The notes under the pieces: model-generated | Database searches by the model: none | What the model saw: only the letters and a program-made list of their open reading frames with translations | What the model was told of the DNA's origin: nothing | Position numbers and translations under genes: made by a program | From: Gammaproteobacteria bacterium | Lineage (GTDB): Bacteria; Pseudomonadota; Gammaproteobacteria; UBA6429; Thiohalophilaceae | Length of the DNA stretch: 5,137 nt | Direction: 5' to 3' | NCBI GenBank assembly: GCA_024641445.1 | Contig: JAHEDA010000196.1 | Coordinates: 1 to 5,137, forward strand | Shown: positions 1 through 5,137 of the stretch, one piece after another | How positions within the stretch are numbered: the first letter of the stretch is position 1 | Layout: every line of letters begins with the position of its first letter

Positions 1-226
1 CCGTATGACGGCCAAGGCCAGTCGAATTATCAAGGCCCTGTTTGAGGCACTGATGGAGGATGTACGGTTGTTGCCACCCGAGCACCAACACTATGCCCGT
101 GATTATGCCGTGCAGCAGGGCGCCAGTGGCCAGGCACGGGCAGTGGCCGACTATATAGCAGGGATGACGGATCGTTTTGCCATTCGTGAATACGAACGCG
201 TGTTTAACCCCACCGAGTTGACCTAG
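1..226 (+). CDS. dgt: dGTPase-like dNTP triphosphohydrolase, C-terminal end (5'-partial)
   Basis: This is the last 75 codons of a gene entering from the left edge; the frame is open from base 2 and stops with TAG at 224-226. The segment DYIAGMTDRFA (bases 149-181), preceded by RAVA and followed by IREYERVF, is the characteristic C-terminal motif of bacterial deoxyguanosinetriphosphate triphosphohydrolase-like proteins. These cytoplasmic HD-domain enzymes cleave dNTPs to deoxynucleoside and triphosphate and so affect nucleotide pools. The catalytic HD residues lie upstream of the window, so activity cannot be judged here. The ATG at base 5 is an internal methionine, not a start, because family members are several hundred residues long and this piece matches only their end. 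It is followed after 12 bases by the WGR gene, suggesting cotranscription. Subtype (strict dGTPase or broader dNTPase) cannot be decided from this fragment. Confidence 0.88.
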   Translation, partial: RMTAKASRIIKALFEALMEDVRLLPPEHQHYARDYAVQQGASGQARAVADYIAGMTDRFAIREYERVFNPTELT

Positions 227-238
227 GCAGACTGGGCG

Positions 239-490
239 ATGCGGATCTACATGCAAATACCGGTCGTCGAGGAAAAGGGACCACGCTATTATCAGCTGAT
301 TGTGCAGCAAGATCTGATCGATGGCTGGACCTTGGTACGTGAATGGGGTCAGCAGGGTTCATCAGGTCGGGTCAAGCGCGACCACTTTGATACACGGGAG
401 CAGGCCGAACTCGCCTGCATCAAGGTGCGTGACGCACAGGTCCAGCGCGGTTTTCGCGTGGTGTACATGAGGGGCATGGAGGCGCAATGA
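239..490 (+). CDS. small free-standing WGR-domain protein
   Basis: An 83-residue soluble protein consisting almost entirely of one WGR domain. YYQLIVQQD (residues 17-25), then GWTLVREWG (29-37), GSSGRVK (40-46), HFD (49-51) and a C-terminal helix ending in RGFRVVY (70-76) follow the family pattern. The signature tripeptide is Trp36-Gly37-Gln38, so the usual arginine is replaced by glutamine. WGR domains occur in PARPs, where they contact DNA and transmit the activation signal, and as short bacterial proteins of unknown role; nucleic-acid binding is therefore an inference. No signal peptide or membrane segment is visible. ATG 239 has only a weak Shine-Dalgarno and probably depends on coupling to the dgt stop 12 bases upstream. 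ATG 251 (Met5) is an alternative start that leaves the domain intact. The stop overlaps the next gene's start in ATGA, which indicates one operon. The function is not known. Confidence 0.85.
   Translation: MRIYMQIPVVEEKGPRYYQLIVQQDLIDGWTLVREWGQQGSSGRVKRDHFDTREQAELACIKVRDAQVQRGFRVVYMRGMEAQ
478..482 (+). promoter_or_regulatory. Shine-Dalgarno for the DamX-like gene
   Basis: GGAGG lies four bases before the ATG at 487, inside the last codons of the WGR gene. It supports ATG 487 over the in-frame ATG at 517, which has no comparable site. Together with the ATGA stop/start overlap it points to translational coupling of the two genes. The spacing is slightly short. Confidence 0.6.
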
Positions 491-2652
491 TCGGTTACGA
501 CAGTGTGCAGCTCGATATGCTGGAGCCAACCTATAGAGAAAGGTTGGGACTGCACGTTACACCCTTCAGTAACAGCATCGATGAACGTTTTCTCTATCTC
601 GATGCTGATCATCAGCAGTGTCTGAACATGCTGCGACATATGACGCAATACAGCGATCTGGTCTTGATCGCGAAAGGTGAGGCTGGTGCGGGTAAGACCA
701 CGCTGATGCAACACCTCATTCAGACTGCCGCCAGCGATTGGTTTGTCGTCAATCTCTCCGCGCAAACGTTGGTGTCACCGGAGACGCTCTTGTTCAAGGT
801 TGCAGTGGGCTTTGAGGCCACGCTTTCTCCCTCAGATGTTGACCTCATGCATGAGGCCCTGCTTGAGCGACTGACACTGTTGCATCAACGCGACTTGTTA
901 CCAGTCCTGTTTGTGGATGATGCTCACCTGTTATCGGCCAACTGCCTGGAGACGCTCTTGCTTCTCGCCGATGTGGAGAGCGACAATCGACGTTTATTGC
1001 ATGTGGTGATGTTGGCCGAGCCCTCGATTGAAGACCACTTTACCCAACCACAACTGCGCTCACTGCGGGACAGGCTCACCCATACCATTGAGTTGCCCCT
1101 GTTTAATGAGGCTGAATCGATTCAGTATTTGAGTCATCGTCTGGCGGCGGCCGGATATCAGGGTGAACTACCACTCGACGACAAGACCCTGAAGAAGATT
1201 TATCGAAGTTCAAATGGATTACCGGCCAGGCTAAACCAACTGGCGCATCAGGCCCTAGAGGGCAGCGAACTTGAGGATAACGATGTGATCGACGAGACGC
1301 ATCACACACGCAAGGCACCTTGGCGCATGCTCCTGGGCGGGGTGGTGATTATTCTGTTGGCACTGGTTTTGCTCTATCAGAGTGAGATAAACCGCTTCTT
1401 TATGGGTGAAACCAAAACGACAAAACCGGAACAACAAGCGACAGCAGTCCCTGGTCCCAGCCCTTTTGCCCCGAATCTGCCACTAAAACCCGTTCTTCCG
1501 GATACCCCTCGTACGGTAGAGCGGATAATTGAATTAAATCCAGAGGTGGCGTCTGCACCCGCTAATTCACAGACTACGACCTCAACTCCCGCAACCACTG
1601 CCCCCGATACAGCCGTGGCTGTTGCCGCAGTGACGACCCCGCAAATAACCGGTATAAGACCAGACCCGGTACCTGGCAGCAAAGTAGCGCAGACGGTGGT
1701 GATAAGCGGGAGCGGCTTCACACCTGAGAGCAAGGTTACGGTGAGCTGGCCGGGTGGCAGCAAGACACTCTCGTCTCAGCAATACAATGTGCTGGATGGC
1801 AAGTCGATCCAGATCACCTTGAATACAGGCGATAAGGACAGTGAGTGGAATATCACTGCTGCCGATGCCAAGAACGGGATCTCAAATACCTTCTATTTCA
1901 AGATAGCAGGTACTGCCGCGGTATCTGCGCCAACTACGACCCCGGCCAAATCTATAATGAGTGAGGCCCTGACGCAGGGCCACGCCTGGATACGGCAACA
2001 GGACGCGGGTCACTTCACCATGCAATTGTTGGGTAGTCGTAGTGAGTCTTCGATCAATGACTATGTTCGTAAGCACGCACTTCAGGGCAAGGTAGCGCTC
2101 TACCGCTCTATTCATCAAGGTGGAGATTGGTATGCGTTGATTTATGGAAGTTACGCCGATCGCCCTCAGGCTGAGGCGGCGGCTACTAGCCTGCCACCTG
2201 CGGCACAAAAAAATAGGCCATGGGTGCGCCGAATGGGTGATGTGCAGGCCCTGCTCGCGGACACTGTTACGGCAACGAGAGCTGCGCCAACCAAGTCCAC
2301 GAAGCCAACGGCAGTAAAGACTGCACCTACAACAACCCAGGCAAGCAATTCTTATGATGAGGCCTGGTTATGGAGTCAGGACCCCAGTGGTTTTACGATT
2401 CAACTCATGTCCAGTCCCAACAGCAGTCAGGTGGAGCGCATGAAGCAACGCCTCAAACTACCACAGAAGTTACTTATCTTTACCACGCAACATGAGGGCA
2501 AGGCCTGGGCAACCCTCGTGTATGGGAGCTTCCAGACACAGGCCGCCGCCAAGGATGCCATCAATCTCTTGCCCGCCGATCTGCGGCAATCTGCCCCGTG
2601 GGTGCGTAGCTTTGCCAGCGTGCATGCCGAGTTGCACCGCACTAGTGAGTGA
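487..2652 (+). CDS. DamX-like AAA ATPase with TIG-like and two SPOR domains
   Basis: A 721-residue bitopic inner-membrane protein. Residues 15-260 form an ExeA/DamX-type AAA domain: a VTPFSNSIDERFLYLDA start (24-40), Walker A GEAGAGKTT (64-72), Walker B LFVDDAH (141-147), AEPS (177-180), RDRL (194-197) and SNGLPARLNQLAHQAL near 242-257. A single hydrophobic helix at about 282-297 follows basic residues (RKAPWR), so the ATPase should be cytoplasmic and the rest periplasmic. An Ala/Thr/Pro-rich linker is followed by an IPT/TIG-like domain (385-473) and two SPOR domains (500-590 and 626-716). SPOR domains bind denuded glycan strands at the septum, and DamX is a division-site protein in E. coli, so a role in cytokinesis is the likely assignment. 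The Walker B has Asp-Asp rather than Asp-Glu. ATG 487 is chosen for its GGAGG and ATGA coupling; Met11 (517) is the alternative. Position upstream of gltB matches the DamX-like gene of Pseudomonas. Orthology to DamX is inferred from architecture and context. Confidence 0.85.
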   Translation: MIGYDSVQLDMLEPTYRERLGLHVTPFSNSIDERFLYLDADHQQCLNMLRHMTQYSDLVLIAKGEAGAGKTTLMQHLIQTAASDWFVVNLSAQTLVSPETLLFKVAVGFEATLSPSDVDLMHEALLERLTLLHQRDLLPVLFVDDAHLLSANCLETLLLLADVESDNRRLLHVVMLAEPSIEDHFTQPQLRSLRDRLTHTIELPLFNEAESIQYLSHRLAAAGYQGELPLDDKTLKKIYRSSNGLPARLNQLAHQALEGSELEDNDVIDETHHTRKAPWRMLLGGVVIILLALVLLYQSEINRFFMGETKTTKPEQQATAVPGPSPFAPNLPLKPVLPDTPRTVERIIELNPEVASAPANSQTTTSTPATTAPDTAVAVAAVTTPQITGIRPDPVPGSKVAQTVVISGSGFTPESKVTVSWPGGSKTLSSQQYNVLDGKSIQITLNTGDKDSEWNITAADAKNGISNTFYFKIAGTAAVSAPTTTPAKSIMSEALTQGHAWIRQQDAGHFTMQLLGSRSESSINDYVRKHALQGKVALYRSIHQGGDWYALIYGSYADRPQAEAAATSLPPAAQKNRPWVRRMGDVQALLADTVTATRAAPTKSTKPTAVKTAPTTTQASNSYDEAWLWSQDPSGFTIQLMSSPNSSQVERMKQRLKLPQKLLIFTTQHEGKAWATLVYGSFQTQAAAKDAINLLPADLRQSAPWVRSFASVHAELHRTSE
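1330..1377 (+). other. encoded transmembrane helix of the DamX-like protein
   Basis: Residues 282-297 (LLGGVVIILLALVLLY) are an uninterrupted hydrophobic stretch flanked by Arg/Lys on the N-terminal side. This predicts N-in topology, with the ATPase in the cytoplasm and the C-terminal 420 residues in the periplasm. Confidence 0.8.
1639..1905 (+). other. encoded IPT/TIG-like domain
   Basis: Residues 385-473 of the DamX-like protein have the look of an immunoglobulin-like TIG fold. PQITGIRPDPVPGS opens the domain, then TVVISGSGF (403-411), the strand KVTVSWPGG (416-424) and, after two further strands, a closing SNTFYFKI (466-473). P-x-I-x-x-I-x-P followed by V-x-I-x-G-x-G-F is the usual TIG signature. 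It sits between the membrane linker and the SPOR pair, so it would be periplasmic. Confidence 0.65.
1984..2256 (+). repeat. SPOR domain, copy 1 of a tandem pair
   Basis: Residues 500-590 of the DamX-like protein. FTMQLLGS (510-517), GDWYALIYGSY (546-556), LPPAAQ (569-574) and PWVRR (578-582) match the DamX-type SPOR pattern. It aligns without gaps to the second copy 126 residues downstream, with 30 of 91 positions identical by hand count. Confidence 0.85.
2362..2634 (+). repeat. SPOR domain, copy 2 of a tandem pair
   Basis: Residues 626-716 of the DamX-like protein. FTIQLMSS (636-643), GKAWATLVYGSF (671-682), LLPADLRQ (694-701) and PWVRS (704-708) match the family. LPAD near its end and the QLMSS strand look closer to the single SPOR of E. 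coli DamX, as I remember it, than copy 1 does. The copies are joined by a Thr/Lys/Pro/Ala-rich linker (about 592-622). Confidence 0.88.
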
Positions 2653-2920
2653 TTTTATCTGCGAGGGCTAGCCTGAACGGATTACGTTGTATTACATACC
2701 TGAACCTGGGTGATGCACCGAGCCCACCCGCCCCACCGATCCTATGTGTGCCCCCTGGGCGTATACACCACCGCCATTACTGTACCCACTATTCCCGACG
2801 GAGGATTGATGCCTTAGGGGTCGGACTGTATACTTCCGAGCCATTTTGCCCTCGTGGCACGCGCATGGGTCTGTTTAACTGGTTGTTTTATATAGAAGTT
2901 GAGCCGTGGATACACCGCAA
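2653..2920. other. intergenic region between the DamX-like gene and gltB
   Basis: This 268-bp stretch has no recognisable protein family. It has a C-rich first half (about 2720-2775) and a T-rich stretch before gltB (2872-2894). It contains the promoter candidate at 2806-2834. I found no strong stem followed by a T-run, so no intrinsic terminator can be called after the DamX-like gene. The only perfect palindrome I saw is GGCTAGCC (2666-2673), which has no loop. Short inverted pairs such as GGGTG/CACCC (2708-2712/2725-2729) and TGCC/GGCA (2847-2850/2856-2859) are too weak to interpret. A 94-codon GTG-started frame spans it but looks non-coding. Confidence 0.7.
2806..2834 (+). promoter_or_regulatory. 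sigma70-type promoter candidate for gltB
   Basis: TTGATG (2806-2811) and TATACT (2829-2834) are separated by exactly 17 bases, giving four of six and five of six matches to the -35 and -10 consensus hexamers. Transcription would begin near 2841, leaving an untranslated leader of about 80 bases before the ATG at 2921. It lies in the only sizeable gap of the window, directly upstream of gltB. No clear sigma54 -24/-12 element or well-formed operator was seen. Confidence 0.55.
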
Positions 2921-5137
2921 ATGCAAGCCCTGACAGGACTCTATCATCCCTCGTTTGAACGGGAAAATTGTGGCTTCGGCCTGATCGCCCACATGGACGG
3001 CAAGCCCAGCCATTGGTTGCTGGAGACCGCCATTGGCGCCCTCATGCGACTAACGCACCGCGGTGCGATCGCCGCCGACGGTAAGACCGGTGATGGTTGT
3101 GGTCTGTTGCTGAAAAAGCCCGACGGTTTCTTCAAAGCTATCGCCAAGCAAAGAGGGCTCAAGCTCGCTGACCACTATGCCGTAGGCATGGTCTTTCTCA
3201 ATAACGATAACGTTAAGGCCGCCGCCGCCCGTTCCAAGCTGGAACAGGAGTTGGGCCGTGAAGGCCTGCAACTGGTGGGTTGGCGTGTGGTGCCGGTGGA
3301 TGCCGCGGCCTGCGGAGCCGAGGCCCTCAAGACCCTGCCACAGATCGAGCAGATCTTCATCAACGCCCCCAAGGGCATGGATGCGGTCAAGTTTGAGCGA
3401 CACCTATATATAGCGCGACGTCGGACCGAGAAGGCCATTGAGCCCAACGACAATATGTTCTACATCCCCTCGATGTCGTCCTCGGTGATCTCGTACAAGG
3501 GATTGGTAATGCCTGCCAACCTTACGGTGTTCTATAAGGACCTGGCCGATAAAAAGATGGAGTGTTCACTGGCGGTCTTCCACCAGCGCTTCTCTACCAA
3601 CACCTGGCCACAGTGGCGTCTGGCGCAGCCCTTCCGCTATCTTGCCCACAACGGTGAGATCAATACCGTGCAGGGCAACCGTAACTGGTCCGTTGCGCGC
3701 GGCCACAAGTTCGAGACGCCCGAGATCCCCATGGCCGATGTCCGGCCGCTGGTCTCCATGACCGGATCAGACTCCAATAGCCTCGATAACATGTTGGAGG
3801 CCCTGCTCGCGGGGGGCATGAACATCTTCCGCGCCATGCGCCTGTTGATCCCACCGGCATGGCAAAACATCGAAAAGATGGACCCGGACCTGCGCGCCTT
3901 CTACGAATATAACTCCATGCACATGGAATCATGGGACGGCCCTGCGGGTATTGTGTTGACCGATGGCCGTTATGCCGCCTGTTCCATGGACCGCAACGGC
4001 CTGCGCCCGGCGCGATGGGTCATCACCAAGGATCGTCATATCACCCTGGCCTCCGAGATTGGCGTGTATGAGTATCGACCGGAAGATGTAGTGATGAAGG
4101 GCCGCCTCAAACCCGGCCAGATGATCGCCGCCGATACAAAGACCGGCAAGCTGTTGATGCCGACCGACATCGACAAGATGTTGAAGTCGGCCCAGCCTTA
4201 CAAGAAATGGATGACGGAGCGTGCGCGCCGCCTCGAATCCAGACTGGAAGACGAGTGCACCAGCGAGTGTATGGATAGCGATACGCTTAGCGTCTATCAA
4301 AAAATGTTCCAGGTCACCTTTGAGGAGCGCGATCAGATCCTGCGCGTGCTCGGTGAAGAGGGTCAGGAGGCAGTAGGCTCCATGGGGGACGACACACCCT
4401 TCCCGGTGCTGTCGCGTATGGTCCGGTCACCGTTTGAAAATTTCCGTCAGCAATTTGCCCAGGTAACCAATCCGCCGATCGACCCGATCCGCGAACAGAT
4501 CGTGATGTCGCTGGAGACCTGTCTCGGGCGCGAGCGCAATATGTTTGAGGAGACCCCTGAGCACGCTGATCGCCTGTTGGTGGATTCACCGGTGTTGTCA
4601 CACGGCAAGTTCCAGCAGTTGTTGGAGCTGAGTCGCAAAGAGAAGGACTACGCCAGCGAGGTCATCTCGCTTAATTACCCAGAGACGACCGACCTTAAGA
4701 CCGCGATTCAAGATATTACCGCCAAGGCCTGCGCCGCGATCAAGCAGGGCAAGGTCGTGTTGGTTCTAACCGATCGCAATGTCAGCAAAGACACCCGCCC
4801 GGTTCACGCGCTCTTTGCCACCGGTGCCGTACATCACTGTCTGGTCCATGAGGGACTGCGTTGTGACGCCAATATTGTGGTGGAGACCGCGACGGTGCGC
4901 GACCCCCATCACTTTGCGGTCTTGATCGGCTATGGTGCGACCTGTGTTTATCCCTATCTGGCCTATGAATGCCTGAACGACTTGATTCGTACCAATGAGA
5001 TCAAGGACGGCAAGTTGACCGAGCTGGAATCCAACTATCGCAAAGGCATCAATAAGGGTCTGTACAAGATCACCTCCAAGATGGGCATCTCCACCATCGC
5101 CAGCTATCGCGGTGCGCAATTGTTTGAGTCTGTTGGT
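2921..5137 (+). CDS. gltB: glutamate synthase large (alpha) subunit, 3'-partial
   Basis: The first 739 codons of a protein usually near 1,480-1,500 residues; the frame stays open to the window end. GltB, with GltD, converts glutamine plus 2-oxoglutarate into two glutamates using NADPH (GOGAT, the second half of the GS-GOGAT ammonia assimilation route) in the cytoplasm. The class II glutamine amidotransferase domain begins at Cys17 in ENCGFGLIAHMDG; Cys17 should become the N-terminal nucleophile after a 16-residue propeptide is removed. Other hallmarks are HRGAIAADGKTGDGCG, HQRFSTNTWPQW (221-232, with Arg223), NGEINT (244-249, oxyanion-hole Asn244-Gly245) and SDSNSLDN (283-290). The central domain follows around NPPIDPIREQIVMSL (517-531), and the start of the FMN-binding synthase domain around SKMGISTIASYRG (719-731). 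ATG 2921 matches the short N-terminus of Pseudomonas-type GltB; an in-frame GTG at 2906 is the only other start before a stop at 2900-2902. The Fe-S cysteines and most FMN residues lie beyond the window. Confidence 0.97.
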   Translation, partial: MQALTGLYHPSFERENCGFGLIAHMDGKPSHWLLETAIGALMRLTHRGAIAADGKTGDGCGLLLKKPDGFFKAIAKQRGLKLADHYAVGMVFLNNDNVKAAAARSKLEQELGREGLQLVGWRVVPVDAAACGAEALKTLPQIEQIFINAPKGMDAVKFERHLYIARRRTEKAIEPNDNMFYIPSMSSSVISYKGLVMPANLTVFYKDLADKKMECSLAVFHQRFSTNTWPQWRLAQPFRYLAHNGEINTVQGNRNWSVARGHKFETPEIPMADVRPLVSMTGSDSNSLDNMLEALLAGGMNIFRAMRLLIPPAWQNIEKMDPDLRAFYEYNSMHMESWDGPAGIVLTDGRYAACSMDRNGLRPARWVITKDRHITLASEIGVYEYRPEDVVMKGRLKPGQMIAADTKTGKLLMPTDIDKMLKSAQPYKKWMTERARRLESRLEDECTSECMDSDTLSVYQKMFQVTFEERDQILRVLGEEGQEAVGSMGDDTPFPVLSRMVRSPFENFRQQFAQVTNPPIDPIREQIVMSLETCLGRERNMFEETPEHADRLLVDSPVLSHGKFQQLLELSRKEKDYASEVISLNYPETTDLKTAIQDITAKACAAIKQGKVVLVLTDRNVSKDTRPVHALFATGAVHHCLVHEGLRCDANIVVETATVRDPHHFAVLIGYGATCVYPYLAYECLNDLIRTNEIKDGKLTELESNYRKGINKGLYKITSKMGISTIASYRGAQLFESVG

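Noticed and set aside
5..226. A complete 73-aa small protein starting at ATG 5
   Set aside because: The frame is open to the window edge and the sequence matches only the C-terminal end of dGTPase-like proteins, so it is a truncated larger gene.
1377..1763. Antisense 128-codon Val/Gly/Ala-rich frame opposite the DamX-like linker
   Set aside because: Its composition is explained by the reverse complement of the Thr/Ala/Pro-rich linker codons; it does not behave like a real membrane protein gene.
2664..2675. GGCTAGCC palindrome just after the DamX-like stop, considered as a terminator
   Set aside because: It is only 8 bp with no loop and no following T-run, so it cannot form an intrinsic terminator.
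2708..2760. C-rich stretch with short inverted pairs, considered as a riboswitch or REP-like element
   Set aside because: The stems are 4-5 bp, with long or clashing loops and no repeated copies; no known riboswitch core was recognised.
2649..2933. A 94-codon frame starting with GTG that overlaps the DamX-like stop (GTGA) and runs into gltB
   Set aside because: The translation is rich in Pro, Arg, Cys and His with no family resemblance. It covers the promoter candidate and overlaps the gltB start, and it has no convincing Shine-Dalgarno. The GTGA junction is the only point in its favour, so I treat it as chance.
2944..5119. Many antisense frames of 60-120 codons opposite gltB
   Set aside because: They are shadows of the strongly conserved gltB reading frame in a GC-rich gene; none shows a recognisable domain, start site or spacing of its own.

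Overview
The window (about 55% GC by eye) reads as a chromosomal segment of a gammaproteobacterium. The order is dGTPase-like gene end, small WGR-domain gene, DamX-like AAA/SPOR gene, then gltB. As I recall, this resembles the aroK-aroB-(dgt)-damX-like-gltB-gltD neighbourhood of Pseudomonas and many purple-sulfur-type Gammaproteobacteria. The GltB N-terminus also resembles the gammaproteobacterial type. I cannot place it below class level from sequence alone.

Layout, all on the + strand. Positions 1-226 hold the C-terminal 75 codons of a dNTP triphosphohydrolase (dgt-like). After 12 bases comes an 83-aa protein made almost only of a WGR domain (239-490). Its stop overlaps the start of a 721-aa membrane ATPase (487-2652) in an ATGA junction. 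The ATPase has an ExeA/DamX-type AAA domain in the cytoplasm, one membrane helix, an Ala/Thr/Pro-rich periplasmic linker with an IPT/TIG-like beta domain, and two tandem SPOR domains. A 268-bp intergenic stretch (2653-2920) carries a good sigma70-type promoter candidate. The first 739 codons of gltB, the glutamate synthase large subunit, then run from 2921 off the right edge with no stop or frameshift.

The first three genes are packed tightly enough to be one transcription unit. They pair nucleotide-pool housekeeping (dgt) with a septal peptidoglycan-binding division protein (DamX-like) and an unassigned WGR protein. gltB probably starts its own transcript, although read-through from the upstream unit cannot be excluded. 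It would continue into gltD outside the window.

I see no mobile element, CRISPR array, tRNA, rRNA or defence system. The most unusual points are the DamX-like protein's architecture (TIG-like insert plus duplicated SPOR) and the free-standing WGR protein coupled to it, whose signature tripeptide reads WGQ.
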